Positions 47,815 to 59,525 are shown, counted from the stretch's first letter. The stretch: DNA of 64,000 nt from Heterobilharzia americana (GCA_944470555.2 OX104132.1:13153755-13217754), one strand, 5' to 3'. Numbers and translations: made by a program. Notes: generated by a model from the sequence alone, not told the origin.

Positions 47815-47870
47815 AGTGCGCATTGCTGAGGAGTCCTATACTAGAACGAAACAGCCGCCTAGTTCTTCCA
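47815..47870 (+). ncRNA. Hammerhead-like motif, second SINE family (plus)
   Basis: GCGCATTG, then CTGAGGA, a stem II GTCC/GAAC pair that is weakened, GAAA, then CAGCCGCC where other copies have CAGCTGTC. Core boxes are intact, but the cleavage triplet reads GCC rather than NUH, so activity is doubtful. Head-to-head partner of the minus copy at 47.6 kb; its downstream tail runs to about 48,130. Confidence 0.62.
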
Positions 47871-48709
47871 GGTTTCTAATATTCCTCCAACTGATGTCAG
47901 TTCATGATGAATACCAACTTGATAAATCACTAAATCTCCCCAAACCCCGAAATTGAGTTGATCTAGGGCTCATTGGAGACTAGCTTTGAAATGTGATTCC
48001 TGAAGTTCTAACGAGAAGTCGTGATCGGTGGGGCAAAACTGGAGGATGTTGGGAAAATACTCAACAGTGACATTGGGTGCTGGTCGCGCTATGTCGTGAA
48101 CTGACAGAAGCTGGAAATATGCGCCACTGATAAACCATATTTTATGTAGACTGGCTATTTTTTCTAGGACGATTTCGACATATTAATCTCGAATAGATAG
48201 CACTGGTTCATTGGCAGCTGAAATGGGCGTAGAGTGGTAGTCAACATTATTCTTTTAATAAGACTCAGTGTATATTTTACTATCTTACATTCCCGTTTAT
48301 TCATTGCGCTCTACAAAACTACAGTTTATACACTCAGATTATCTTCAGATACAAAAACCAGTCTGTAAGGTTTCAGGATGAGTAGGAAGAGTTAAAACTT
48401 CATGACAGCCTCAAAAATATAAGCAATACAGTTAACTTAAATCCATTTTCCATAAGCTTCTTCAAAACTCTGTTAATACTTTAAGTAACTAGTAAATTTG
48501 CAACTTGACAATTTAGTTTACGTTAGATCAGAAACTTTGCCAATAAATTGTGCATAAACTAACAATTTATTTAGCTGTAATCATGATGTATGTATGTATG
48601 TATAACGTTAATTGGAGGTGTTCAAACCTAATTTCTGCATATTATACAACTACTTTAATGATAATACCTAGCAATAACAAAGCAATATAATTTGCCAAAA
48701 TTAACTTAC

Positions 48710-49151
48710 CTCTGGATTAGGTAAATTTCTATTCATAGATATTGTAAGATTATTTAAATTTTGATTGGCTTTGATCATTTGAGCTGGATAAGATAAACTA
48801 TTCTTTTGAAATTCTACATCTGATAATTGCCATAATCCTTGAAGTTTTGATGATGATGCTGGTGATAATAATGAATTATTACTGCCAAGACTAGACAATT
48901 TCATCCATTCTGAACTATTAAGATCGTTATTTAAATGAGATGTAAACACTATATTAGATGAATTATTAGTATCTGAAGAAATTTCTGATACTCTAGTTAT
49001 ACTTCGATAGATTTTATGCGAAGAATCTACACTTTCTTCACTATTCAAAATTTGTTTAAAACGGAAATTCACACCAGAGTTATTAGTGAGTAAAGCAGCT
49101 GTATCTCGATCACGTGATAATATCACTGAACGGGATAGTTGTTTTGATTTC
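48710..49151 (-). CDS. Internal exon of an unknown convergent gene
   Basis: Minus strand. The acceptor GTAAATTACAG lies before 49151 and the donor GTAAGT begins at 48709. The 442-nt exon is open in one frame (KSKQLSRSVILSRDRDTAAL ... NRNLPNPE) and ends in phase 0, matching the next exon at 47329. It is Ser/Asn-rich, likely disordered, with no domain recognised. The exons upstream (above 49,152) were not found. Confidence 0.62.
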
Positions 49152-49760
49152 CTGTAATTTACAACAACAAAAAAAATGTAAGGATAACTTGTAATATAAA
49201 ACTATGAATATCTTGTAACTGCACTCCTGTGTCTAACGCCAACCGTTTAGTTTAAAAGAATTATACTGTTTTCTTATCCAATCATGTAATAAAAAAGCGA
49301 ATATTTTATGTTAACAATTCAAACGGAACAAATGCAATTTCATCAGTTTAAAAACTCAGATTTCAAAAAGTCGGTCATAGATTACAGTCCCATTTTTGAC
49401 CAGTTAAGTAATATCATAGGCCATATAAGCGTTCATGGACCTGGATTTAGTTTGGATTTCTATTATATATTATAGTGTCATAGACAGTGTAAGATATGTT
49501 GCTATAAATGCACAGCATTCGAGAAATCATGGAACAAAATACCATACAGTTTGCTCATATAATAAGTTATCTTCATATATAAACACAAGTGGTACACGAC
49601 AATATCACACATTACTCCTAAAGGAATCTACAAAAATATGGTACGTAATCTTCATAAATGCAGTACTGTTTCCTACTCAAAATGGACAATCCAAATAAAT
49701 GAATTGTTACCAGTTTCTAGTGTATATAAGAAATTGATTCTTAAATACTACGGAACCATT
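49152..49760. other. Likely intron of the convergent gene
   Basis: AT-rich, no repeat recognised, no convincing exon. Confidence 0.45.
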
Positions 49761-50145
49761 TCATCATTATTTTTTTCCTAGTCGAACATAGGGCTTCATT
49801 GCACTCTGTTCTCTCCAGTCTTTTCAACCTGTCGCCACAACTGCCCACAAGCTTTCATTTCTTCCTCACATGATCTCCATGTCACCTTCACCTCCGACAC
49901 CCAACTCGCCGTTTCCTATCTCGGTTCCACTCAAGCATCTGGCCTAGCGTGTGATGTCCCCAATCGGCCTTCTGAGTGTATGCCCAATCCATCTCCACTT
50001 CTTTCTGCATATTTGTTGGGTGATAGGTTCTTGGTTGGTTCATTACTTGGCCAGAATGAGTTCCTTGTTGCTTATTCTTTCTGGCCATCTGATCTTCAGT
50101 ATTGAGAGTAGTTTGTTGGGAAACCATTTCCTCATACAATCTAGT
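49760..50145 (-). mobile_element. RTE-like 3' fragment, first lineage
   Basis: Minus strand. KNKQQGTHSGQVMNQPRTYH, then DWGHHTLGQMLEWNRDRKRR and a 3' UTR ending in an ATT-type tail near 49,765. Close relative of the copies at 17.0 and 22.3 kb. Confidence 0.75.
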
Positions 50146-50449
50146 TAATCCTAAAATCTTTCAGTTTGCTGAATTGAGCTTTATAAATTGTATACTTATC
50201 ATAAACATAATTATCTTATTATTCTTAACAGATCAGATAATCAGTTTCGATAGGCTGAATCGATAAGTGATAAATATGTCTCAGATGTAAATTCGAATAA
50301 GTGTAGAAAAACTGAATACTGCTGAAGTAAAGAAAACGGATACTAGATCAGAGGGATTATTGTATATATGATAAAGAAAAAACGGCCAGCATCAGTTTGT
50401 GAAGTCCCTGATTATTGGGCTAAGTCGTATAGACAAATGTTACAACACA

Positions 50450-50635
50450 GTCACTTTGTGCTGCACAGCCGTGCAGTAGGCGACGAGCCATATCTATTGT
50501 GTGAAGGCAAGTGATACTCTCTGGCTGCCCAAACCTCGGTAGATGAGGTGGGGTTCGAACCCATGACCCACTGGTTGAAAGTTAACTCTTTAAACCACTG
50601 AGTCACAGCTCCTAGGGGAACGTAGACTTTCACGT
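50450..50635 (-). repeat. tRNA-derived SINE, family C (minus)
   Basis: Reverse complement contains CTCAGTGGTTTAAAGAGTTA, then GGGTTCGAACCCCACC and a tail related to TTGTGTGAAGGC. Confidence 0.72.
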
Positions 50636-50879
50636 TCGTGTGCCAACCGAAATCAGTGGTTGGAGACTTGATGTCCTCTGACTTAATCTGCTGGTGTTAG
50701 TTATAGCAACTTGGACTGTCACACACTAATAACGCATGTTGACCGGCTAACAGGATGACGGGTAGGTAAATCTATACCACTGACTAGTTTAAAGTCATAT
50801 CACCAAGTTATTTCGGCCACTGATTCTAAACATCTTGACAATCCCAGTTAGATAATCTATGAGAATTCATAACGCAGGT

Positions 50880-51000
50880 TTAAATCTCCGGAGGGATATC
50901 AGTTCCTTAGAGGTTGGAAATATGCCTTCCTGACAAGTGCCAAAAAGCACGAAACCCTAAGTCCAGGACTTCCTGCCGATTGCGTTCATCCAGCTGATAG
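50880..51000 (-). repeat. tRNA-like SINE, family E, copy 2 (minus)
   Basis: The reverse complement carries GGAAGTCCTGGACTTAGGGT, TTCGTGCTTTTTGGCACTTG and GTCAGGAAGGC, matching 33,465-33,600. Confidence 0.55.
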
Positions 51001-51049
51001 ACTTCATGATTGTACTCACCTATCAGAGAATAACCTATATCATTTTGAC

Positions 51050-51420
51050 AACCTACGATAGTCACAATTTACCAGACTACTATTCATACTGGGTGATGGA
51101 TGACTGAAGGTGAAATGAAAATTTAGACTAGAACCGAATTCGAACCAGCAACCACCGGGTTCCCAACTCGATGCTCAACCAACTGACCTTCAAGGTCCGA
51201 CTGCTGACCAGATTTTTATTTCAATTCAATCACAAGCAGGGTTTTGCCCGACTACCATGTGAATTCATGACGCGTTATTACTGCTCAATCGTATTCACAC
51301 TGGCTGCCTAGTCAGGACTTCTCATCGCAATCGAAATGTAACTGAATTAGAATGAGAGGGAGAGCATCATATTGATTATCATTTGGACTATCTGAATGAG
51401 ATAACCGTGGTTTGGCAGAC
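51050..51420 (-). repeat. tRNA-derived SINE, family D, inverted copy 1
   Basis: Near-exact reverse complement of 56,660-57,025. On the minus strand the head is GGTCAGTTGGTTGAGCATCG (A-box-like), then GTTGCTGGTTCGAATTCGG (B-box-like). A further diverged piece of the same family lies at 51,440-51,540. Confidence 0.8.
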
Positions 51421-51544
51421 TGGGTGACAATCGAAAGTGAAATGAGAATTCAAACCATTCGGTTTCCGACCTGATGTTCTACCAACTCAGTCACTGGTTC
51501 GAATCCGGTGGCAGCCCGAATTTTCATTCCATCTTCAATTATCA

Positions 51545-52030
51545 TCTAGTATAAGTAACCTACATCACAAAATACAACTCAGAAATTAGGTTCTTTTCTT
51601 ACTTGTTATATTTTATGAAATACCACTTGTTCATTATTCATGTATACACAAAGGTATCTATATGAATTGTCAAACTGTTTATCACAGTAATGACAGTTAA
51701 GTTTGGTTGTATTTAAAGAAATGATGCATAAAAATCCGTAGATTGATAAATAAATTTATTTCCCGACTTGTATTCCAATTTCAACTATTTTGTATACAAT
51801 AGTGTAGATGTCTTTTGAATCTTACAGGCCAAGATATCAAGACCCAGATGAAATAATGTAAGCATAAAGCTTAAAAGTCTGACATACAATTATTAAAGTT
51901 ACTTCTGAAGTAACATTTTAAATCAATACAGATTTCAGGTAAATAATAATGTAGCCATCTTCAACTATGCTACTTCTCTACAGGACAAATCATTGGTTTT
52001 ACAAGTATATTCAGAAAGTACAATTGAGAC
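51545..52030. other. Unassigned AT-rich spacer
   Basis: No gene or repeat recognised. Confidence 0.4.
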
Positions 52031-52034
52031 AGTG

Positions 52035-52270
52035 AACTCATTTCACGTGGGTTTCGTTCTATTTAAGACTCGTCAACTGGATATACCTGCCTCCTAGTGA
52101 GTCATTTCGTTCCCACTAAGACCCGATCACTTCAAACTTCAGAGCATTATTCATTAGGACACTTCTTGTGGAACAGGTATACTTTTTATGTTGTTTCCTG
52201 TATTATCACGTCGTTGATTGGACCGAATTGGTCAGTTTCTAATACAAGTAACAACATCGAAATAATAAAT
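52035..52270 (-). mobile_element. Smα-type SINE copies, degenerate (minus)
   Basis: On the minus strand the tail of one copy (CCAATTCGGTCCAATCAACG, at about 52,240-52,210) is followed by a second copy's head (TTTGAAGTGATCGGGTCTTA) and ribozyme block (ATATCCAGTTGACGAGTCTT, then AGAACGAAACCC). The first core box is TTGACGA and stem II is weak. Apparently two minus copies in tandem, each incomplete. Confidence 0.65.
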
Positions 52271-52699
52271 CATGAAAAATCTTATTGAAATAAAGTTGAA
52301 ACGTAGTTGACTCACAAAAAACGCATATTGAATAAGATAATTTACACAGATAATCTAGTCAGTTTTAACATTAGAAAAAAGGAAATATTCAGCAATATCT
52401 TTTTCAGATGGTTAAAATGCATAAGGTGGACGGATTAACAACTTATCACTTTCGATTCATCCGCAACATTAGCATAACATCAGTTATTTGAAAGGAAAAC
52501 TGAGTCAGAATAAGATTCGAAATAGTCAGCGACTGGGCTACCGATCCTGAATTCAGCTTTCGTTAGATTATCACATTTTTATGCACAATAGTCAATCTAT
52601 CAATCAAAACGATCATCCGCCGGAATCACATTTAGTGTAATTGACTTCATAATATTTTGAGAAGTGAGTGCAGTATTGATTGAACAGTAATACTCATTT

Positions 52700-52885
52700 C
52701 GTAGAGTGGACCGTAGTTCATTGGTTCAGGGAGATAACTTTCAACCAGTGGGTCACGGGTTCGAACCCCACCTACTGAGGTCTAAGCAGCCAGGTAGTAT
52801 CACTGACCCTCACAAAATAAGTGTCGCTCATCGCTTCTGCACTAATGGACACAAGGTGACTGAGTGCATTTTCTTCGTTTCGTAC
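52700..52885 (+). repeat. tRNA-derived SINE, family C
   Basis: CATTGGTTCAGGGAGATAAC, then GGGTCACGGGTTCGAACCCC (clear B box) and the tail with AAAATAAGTGTCGCTCATCG and ACAAGGTGACTGAGTGCATT. Confidence 0.8.
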
Positions 52886-52889
52886 TCAT

Positions 52890-53700
52890 TTTATAGTATA
52901 TCACTAGCAGTTTTAAAATATTCGCTGTAGAAGAATAGGAATCTTACAATAAACTAATAAATCCTGACTAATGAAATAAGTTTAGATTAGGTAGTAAACA
53001 TTTACAATACCCGTTTGTATCGAGTGATGTGTCAGGTAGAGCTATGGAAATCGCTAGACTGGTTTAAATGAAGACTGCGCTGACTTGTTGAGAAATTTCT
53101 AGTTAAAAAAGGATCAACTGATGCTGATAGAAATTCACGTTGGTAAGTTAGTCATATCTATGTTCGATTTCATTTCAAAGGCTAAAATTCCTGTCTGCAT
53201 TACTCCTGCCTACTCCTTCACTTTTTCTCCAAGAAAGAAGAATGTAACTTGAAATAATGAGTTACATAAACACGTTCTGAACCATTTTCTCCCCTGAAAT
53301 CAATGTCATCCCAAATTTTTATAATCTTGTAAATCTGAAACACAAAATACTACCATTTTTTGAATCCCATCTATATGCATACCTGAACCTCAGTAAGATT
53401 AAGCGTGACTCATTACCTACTGCACAAATATCTACAAGATGGTCAATTGCTTCCCTAGCTAATGTTGGTTTTTGATGAAAACTGCTTTGAGAAATCACTT
53501 AAAGTTTAGAAGACAGCTGAGCTACTTTATTTGCATAACATCAGAACTGAACATATAAAAGTTTTTCTAAACATCGTTTTATACAGTATTCTTTGAAAAC
53601 GAGCAGGATATGTTTTGTGCCCCAAAATCAATCACAAAACAATTCAGATCCTATTCTTCAATAGGTGAAAATCATATCTTATATACAACAATAAAGACGA
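52890..53700. other. Unassigned, one SINE-C tail fragment
   Basis: Only a short family C tail piece (TGACTCATTACCTACTGCAC at about 53,408) is recognised. Otherwise no gene or repeat. Confidence 0.45.
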
Positions 53701-53704
53701 CAGT

Positions 53705-53870
53705 AGAACTGTGACCCATTCATTATTCTAAGCAGTTGACTTCCATCTAATACTGGATGATGCGGTAGAACTCCGTTCAACCCAATGAGGCTTAAGCACT
53801 CAACCTTTGCACAAGACATGTACCTACTGCAAGAACCTTCACATAGTTGTTGAGTTGCAAACATTCATTC
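53705..53870 (+). repeat. tRNA-derived SINE, family C, diverged
   Basis: AGTTGACTTCCATCTAATAC in the head and TACCTACTGCAAGAACCTTC, ACATAGTTGTTGAGTTGC in the tail match the family pattern with many changes. Confidence 0.6.
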
Positions 53871-54229
53871 TTCAGTCGTCGAGGTTTTAATTTCAAAACA
53901 AAAACAGGTGATTGAACTGAAATTGAGAGCTGATCAGCATAGCTGTTTGTTTTGAAGCCTGTTGTGATTGAAGTCTTCTTTACCGCTTAAGTCAGTACAG
54001 AATCAAGGCATGAATGAATCAGAAACATTCTACATTGAAAGTTAATGATCAGTAGTCTGTATTTAAATAAACAAACAAGTCAGTAAGTCAATTTTGAGGT
54101 TTGTGTGGATTCATTTATTGGTTTCAGGTCGACTACATTTACTTAGGATTTCCCAAAACCATATAATAGAGCATTTCACTCAGATCATTATTAACACTGC
54201 CATCACTCAGGTAATATATAATCATTGGT

Positions 54230-54655
54230 GAGTCAGAAAGACAGATCAAATCAACGTTAAACCTTGTACACAAGTCTATTGGTTCAAGTTGCCAAAATTC
54301 ACAGAAATATACAAGGAACAAGTGGACAGAAGAGTGATATCAAAGTTAAAAAAAGTTGTGTGACAGAACAAACTATTTGAAGATAACGGTTAGTGTAAAC
54401 ATTCAACCTTTAAATGTCAATAAGTGAATATATCTGCACTGTTGTAACTGGTGATTTTCAGTCATGTCACCAACAGTCCTGAGTTCTCAACCAGGTAGTC
54501 AACATCTCCCTACACCAATAATCAGGGACTTCATTGACTGGTGCCATGACTTGTTCTGGCAACTCTGAACCCTCTTTCGATCGAATCCAACTTCTCCTAA
54601 CATGGCACATCGAGATAGGCGGTGGTTCGGTATGTGCAGGACATGTTCTCATTAG
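54230..54655 (-). mobile_element. RTE-like fragment, second lineage, 3' part
   Basis: The reverse complement matches the copy at 39,190-39,720, including the frame reading HVRRSWIRSKEGSELPEQ. Stops throughout. Confidence 0.65.
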
Positions 54656-55004
54656 AAAGTGAAAGCTAACAGTTAAATTACTCGGTCATCAATATTTTAT
54701 TATTATCATTAAAAATTACACAATTATAGTGAAATTTACTGCAATTACATCAATAAACAGACTACAAAGTCCGAAATGAACGCATTATATGAGTTTATAT
54801 AAATAAATATTAATCAAAATAACGATAATATCAAGGTTTATACTATCATGGCCTTAACATGTACACACAAACTTGACAGATAAAAGTTTCAAATATAAAT
54901 TGAAGCATAATTTCTTATTAGTGGCTGTTTCAACAATGCTCTAACTGTCAACTTCCTTTTTAGCAAATATCACTATTCTTAGTTGTTTATACAATTTATA
55001 CGTA

Positions 55005-55180
55005 GTGGTGGAAGTGTGGCTCATTGGTTTAGGGAAATAACTTTCAACCAATGAATCATGGGTTCGAACGCCACCCCACCTACCGAAAGTTTATGCAGCC
55101 AGGTAGCCACACAATAAGTGTGGCTCATTACCTACTGCACGAATGTGCACAAGGTTACTGAGTGCGTTATCGTTATTGTT
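55005..55180 (+). repeat. tRNA-derived SINE, family C
   Basis: GTGTGGCTCATTGGTTTAGG, then ATGGGTTCGAACGCCACC and the tail GTGGCTCATTACCTACTGCA, CGAATGTGCACAAGGTTACT. One of the clearest copies. Confidence 0.8.
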
Positions 55181-55184
55181 TATT

Positions 55185-55725
55185 ATACGTAATGATCACG
55201 AATGAGTCTAATGTATGAAGCAATTTTACCAAGACATTCATATATTTATCTGCAAACCTGACTAAGTGATGGAGTTCTCAAGTAACTCCTGAGAAATAGA
55301 TTTGAAAACTGTTAAGAATATATACATTATTTAGTGTTATTTGTTCCTCATTCCTCTCGGTGTCAACGTCAACACTCTAAATGAAGTTGACTTTCAGAGA
55401 ACTTGGGAGCTGATTGAATTCAAACTTCCACAGTGATTTAATATTACGTATTAAGCACTTGAAAAGAGACCGATATTCTTTCAAAGTTATTCATCGTTGG
55501 AGGTGAGAATAAAATATTGTTTGATAACAAATACTACACTGAAATTAATATCAGTTGGAAAAATCCTCAATATTATAGAGAGAATCTCTCTCATCGTTCA
55601 TGCACTCTCTTAGACCACACAGACAAATCATTATAAAATAGGCGTATTTCTTAAGCAAGCGTAAATGAACCACAGGGATCATAATTAAAATAGCTTAACG
55701 GTGACGTTTTTAACTTCGATACAGA
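55185..55725. other. Unassigned AT-rich spacer
   Basis: No gene or repeat recognised. Confidence 0.4.
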
Positions 55726-55729
55726 TTCA

Positions 55730-56235
55730 TGCCGGTACTAAGCAGGGAAGGGAAGTCTGTCGTTGAGATTGTAAGCCTTCAGCGATTGTGGTGGTTTAAA
55801 TATGTATGGAGCATACTGACCCGTTGCCCAACCTGGAAGCGCAGTGCTAGCAGAAGTTGGACTAGATCGAAAAAAGGCTCACAGTGATCCGACTAATATG
55901 CAGCATCAGTGCACAAAGTCCCTCACTGTTAGTCTGAGCCGTGTAAGGGGGTGTGGACTATCTGGATGGGGTCGCTGAGACAGCAGGAATCAATAACTGA
56001 GGATTCTTGGTGACATGGTTGGAAATCGGTCGTGGTGACGGGTCCTTCTGAAGCTTCAATATTTACACTAACTCTCGTTTGTAAATTCTCTCTTCTCCCA
56101 TACGCCTTTGTCTGCTTTAGTATCACTCTTCTTCTTTTCATCTGTTCTCTCTGTGCTACTGTGAAGTGTGACAACTTGAACCGATGCACTTGGGTGCCGC
56201 ATTCTACGTTGATTCTGTCTGTCTGTCTGGGCTGA
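55730..56235 (+). mobile_element. RTE-like fragment, second lineage, 3' end
   Basis: Plus strand. CGTTGAGATTGTAAGCCTTC, then the GGTGGTTTAAATATGTATGG segment (equivalent to the RLRWLGHV block), the region around GGGGTCGCTGAGACAGCAGG and the UTR ending TTGATTCTGTCTGTCTG. Parallel to 43,060-43,515. Confidence 0.72.
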
Positions 56236-56509
56236 AGAAGAAAATGAGTTTGCTCCAGGTAATATTCACATTTTACTGTTGAATGTTGGCAAGTATGAAA
56301 CCATGAGGTCATGTAAGACTTCTCCACGATTAATTTCACACACAGCGATAAATACTATGCAGATGACTATGAGTATTATAATGGCGTAGAGAAAGAGAGT
56401 AAGGTCCTTTCAACCACCTTCAGTTTGTTTACAAGTCATCCAAGATCAAGAATCAACAAGGTATCAGGGGTGTAAAGGAAGGAATTTAAGATATTTTTCA
56501 AAACGTTAT

Positions 56510-56655
56510 ACTGGGTGATGATTGAGGGTGGAATGGAAATCTGAACCCCGACTGGACTCAAACTAGTGACCACCGGGTTTCCGTTCCGATAATCTACCAA
56601 CTGACTTACGAGGTCCGGCTGCCTGGTAGATCTTTATTTCGCCTTCATCATCCAG
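56510..56655 (-). repeat. Family D SINE fragment, diverged
   Basis: The reverse complement shows GTAAGTCAGTTGGTAGATTA and the CACTAGTTTGAGTCCAG B-box region, a degraded head of the family D SINE. Confidence 0.55.
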
Positions 56656-56659
56656 CACC

Positions 56660-57025
56660 AACACCAGTCTGCCAAACCACAGTTATCTCACTCAGATAGT
56701 CCAAATGATAATCAATATGATGCTCTCATTCTAATTCAGTTACATTTCGATTGCGATGAGAAGTCCTGACTAGGCAGCCAGTGTGAATACGATTGAGTAG
56801 TAATAACGCGTCATGAATTCACATGGTAGTCGGGCAAAACCCTGCTTGTGATTGAATTGAAATAAAAATCTGGTCAGCAGTCGGACCTTGAAGGTCAGTT
56901 GGTTGAGCATCGAGTTGGGAACCCGGTGGTTGCTGGTTCGAATTCGGTTCTAGTCTAAATTTTCATTTCACCTTCAGTCATCCATCACCCAGTATGAATA
57001 GTAGTCTGGTAAATTGTGACTATCT
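56660..57025 (+). repeat. tRNA-derived SINE, family D, inverted copy 2
   Basis: Near-exact inverse of 51,050-51,420. The tail runs from CCAGTCTGCCAAACCAC and the head with GGTTCGAATTCGGTTCTAG lies at 56,935-56,955. Together the two copies could pair across about 5.2 kb. Confidence 0.8.
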
Positions 57026-57290
57026 CAGGTAGTCATAATGATAAAACGTTATACACACGTGTACATTAAACAGTATTTAGTTCCCGTTAACCAACAAAAC
57101 ATTTTTCTAGGTTGTTTTTCCTGTCACAACAGTTAAACATCTTTTTTTTCAACAAAATAAAAAAATGTACTTTGAGGAAAACCACTCCAATCCATAAATA
57201 AACAAACAATAAAATATACAAACGAAAAGGTAAAGCGAATGAAATCAGTTAAGAAAATCATCAACGTAACAAAAACAATATATGAAACTG

Positions 57291-57354
<64 letters not shown>

Positions 57355-58190
57355 GAGATCAGAACATACAAGATCATGATGCATATAAACAAGTAAGTGA
57401 AGAAAACAGGAGAAATAAATACAACGATAAGTGCAGTTGAAGAACATATTAAGGACAAGGTCATCATTATCATCAACACTATTGTTAGGCTTAGAATAAA
57501 ATTTGATGTATAAGTTATGTGTTAACCTTTGGATAAGAAAATAAACAAACAAAATATAATTGCTTTTGTTTTTGTTTGCTTTTCTTTTTACAAGGCTTGT
57601 TTACCTATCATCAAGTTTTGCTTTGTTTACAAACATATACACAAGCGACTGATGAATACACAGATCAACTCATTTACCTTGAAGTACACTTATGATGTAC
57701 TAGTTATCCTAAAAGAACAAACAAACAAACACACAGAAATACAAAATACCTCTTAAAATAATAAAAGCAACAATGGACCAAAAGATGAAAGATAGGTAGT
57801 ACAAAACTTCAGGGTAGTAGACAAAGCTTCGATAACACATCCATCTGTTTACATATATCAATACACTTGTCCAGTCTATAGATTTATCTAAACGACAAAT
57901 GAGAAACAATTCATCAAAAAAGTATTTCTTTTTTTTTCAAATGGGCTATTAAGGAGGATACTAAGAAGGAAAAAACGTATTCAACAGGTTTCCAAAAAAT
58001 CATCTAATCAAGGTTAAGCAGCTTTACAGGCATTGTAAGAGTTCTATTTTGACGACATCTTCTTTGAGACTGTTTATCTCCATCTCAAGAATTTATATTG
58101 AAGAGAAATAGGAACAAGTAGATGTTCAACTTTTGGATAGACAGGATTTTTAAAGGTGAAATTTCATTTCTGATATTAATACTAATGGTG
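57026..58190. other. AT-rich spacer with (TA)n
   Basis: A (TA)n run lies at about 57,297-57,350. The open frames over it are produced by the repeat and AT bias. No gene recognised. Confidence 0.55.
57297..57350. repeat. (TA)n microsatellite
   Basis: About 27 TA dinucleotides. Confidence 0.95.
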
Positions 58191-58194
58191 GATA

Positions 58195-58320
58195 GTGGGC
58201 TGGCAGTGGTATCTAGGATACGCATTTCAAGGTATTTGGGATTCATCAGCTGGACGTACCCATCTTCTAATGGGTGATAATGTTTCGATTAAGACACGAA
58301 CTCAAGACCGTTCGCTTCAA
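58195..58320 (-). mobile_element. Smα-type SINE, head and hammerhead (minus)
   Basis: On the minus strand a truncated head (TTCGTGTCTTAATCGAAACA) is followed by GGTACGTCCAG, CTGATGA, an ATCCC/TACCTT stem II that pairs poorly, GAAA and TGCGTATCCTAGATACCA. Both core boxes and a GTATC cleavage segment are present; stem II is damaged. Confidence 0.75.
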
Positions 58321-58321
58321 A

Positions 58322-58445
58322 CGAGTCCCAAAATAGGACGAAACGCGCGTCTTGGATTCCAGCAATATCAAGGCATCTGCGCACGAGCTCATATGCCAAT
58401 AATGGTCGACCAACTCGATCCAATTCAACAACGGAGATGCATAAG
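58322..58445 (+). mobile_element. Smα-type SINE, hammerhead 3' half and tail (plus)
   Basis: ACGAGTCCCAAAATAGGACG, then GAAACGCGCGTC with CTTGGATTCCAGCA, followed by the family tail (CATATGCCAATAATGGTCG; CCAATTCAACAACGG). The 5' strand of stem I and most of CTGATGA are missing, apparently lost at the junction with the minus copy. Confidence 0.75.
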
Positions 58446-58556
58446 CTATGATAACAAAGACTATGAAATCACACCTCGTTAAATATCACTTCGTGAAAGT
58501 AAACTACTAATGTTAGAGAAATGGTCACAAAACTTTCTGACAACCAAAATACCCGT

Positions 58557-58850
58557 ATTATACCGTCGTTGACTGGACCGAATTGATAGGTCTCTATTAG
58601 CATATGCGTTCCTATTCTGATGCCTCGATATTACCTGTGTTTTAATGATAGCAATGATGGGTAGTGGCTAGCAGCGGAATCCAGGATGGGCATCTCGTCC
58701 TATTTGGGACTCATCAGCTGGATGTACCTGCCTCCAAGTGAGTGGTGTTGTTCCCACTGGGATTCAGACTCGGGAGCGATCGCTTCAAACGCCAGAGCGT
58801 TATCCATCATTACTATAGCCGGAATACCCGTCTATAAAATTATCGTTTAT
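58557..58850 (-). mobile_element. Smα-type SINE, near full length (minus)
   Basis: Minus strand 58,850 to 58,557: head with GGATAACGCTCTGGCGTTTG (A-box region) and GAGTCTGAATCCCAGTGGGA (B-box region), ribozyme, then the tail ending GACCAATTCGGTCC-like sequence. About 290 bp. Known Smα elements are Pol III-type SINEs with a self-cleaving domain. Confidence 0.8.
58678..58729 (-). ncRNA. Hammerhead ribozyme motif, Smα type, one core change
   Basis: AGGTACATCCAG, CTGATGA, GTCC CAAATA GGAC, GAGA, TGCCCATC, CTGGAT. Stem I (ATCCAG/CTGGAT) and stem II are perfect and CTGATGA is intact. The second core box is GAGA instead of GAAA, which should reduce or abolish cleavage. Confidence 0.78.
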
Positions 58851-58854
58851 GAAA

Positions 58855-59325
58855 TCACTCTATTCCACTTGCTAAGTATAGTCTACAAGACTAGAATATC
58901 ATGAAAATAACGTATATTATTCTAAGATGGCCATGATACAGAGGAAAAAAACATGAAAAATAAATAGGTATGGAATACCAGGAGGTAACAAACCGAGGAA
59001 GTTGATGGTAGAGTAAATGCATCTATCTAACCAACATCAATTTCCAGTCATGCTGCACAGATTGTCGCCCTAATGATTTTTGTCGTCTATCCATCAGACT
59101 CCTACTAAAAGTTTAATTATCACTAAATAGATAGTTGACACACGCGGTGATTAGATAAACGTGTAGCTTTACAGTTAATTTAAGCAATATATTTAGCAGA
59201 CAGAAATGAATATATATGTGTATAGAATAATATAACAGACTAAGAATACACCCTACGAAACACTACAACTAACAAATACAATTCAGAAATACAGGTCCAA
59301 ATAGACTGGGACAGTAAAGTCAGAT
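58855..59325. other. Unassigned AT-rich spacer
   Basis: No gene or repeat recognised. Confidence 0.4.
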
Positions 59326-59525
59326 GTTGGAATTCGTCATGGGCTGGTATCAGTTGGAGTAATATTGGAAACCTGGGAGCACTGAACAGCCCCACAAGTA
59401 TGGGACTCCTTAGCAGTGTGCACTCATGACCCCACCCTGCCAGGGATCTAACTCAAGACCTTCAGATTCCGTGATCACTACGTTACCATTGAGCCACTGG
59501 GTCGGAATCCAATGGTCCATATTTC
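59325..59525 (-). mobile_element. Second-family hammerhead SINE, degenerate (minus)
   Basis: On the minus strand the head (AATGGTAACGTAGTGATCAC; GAAGGTCTTGAGTTAGATCC) is followed by CTAAGGAGTCCCATACTTGT and GGGGCTGTTCAGTGCTCCCA. Core boxes are mutated and part of stem II is lost. A single copy with no plus partner. Confidence 0.65.

Noticed and set aside
57133..57552. Minus-strand frame of 139 codons with a YIYIYI tract
   Set aside because: The tract is translated (TA)n; the flanks are AT-biased hydrophobic codons without a domain.
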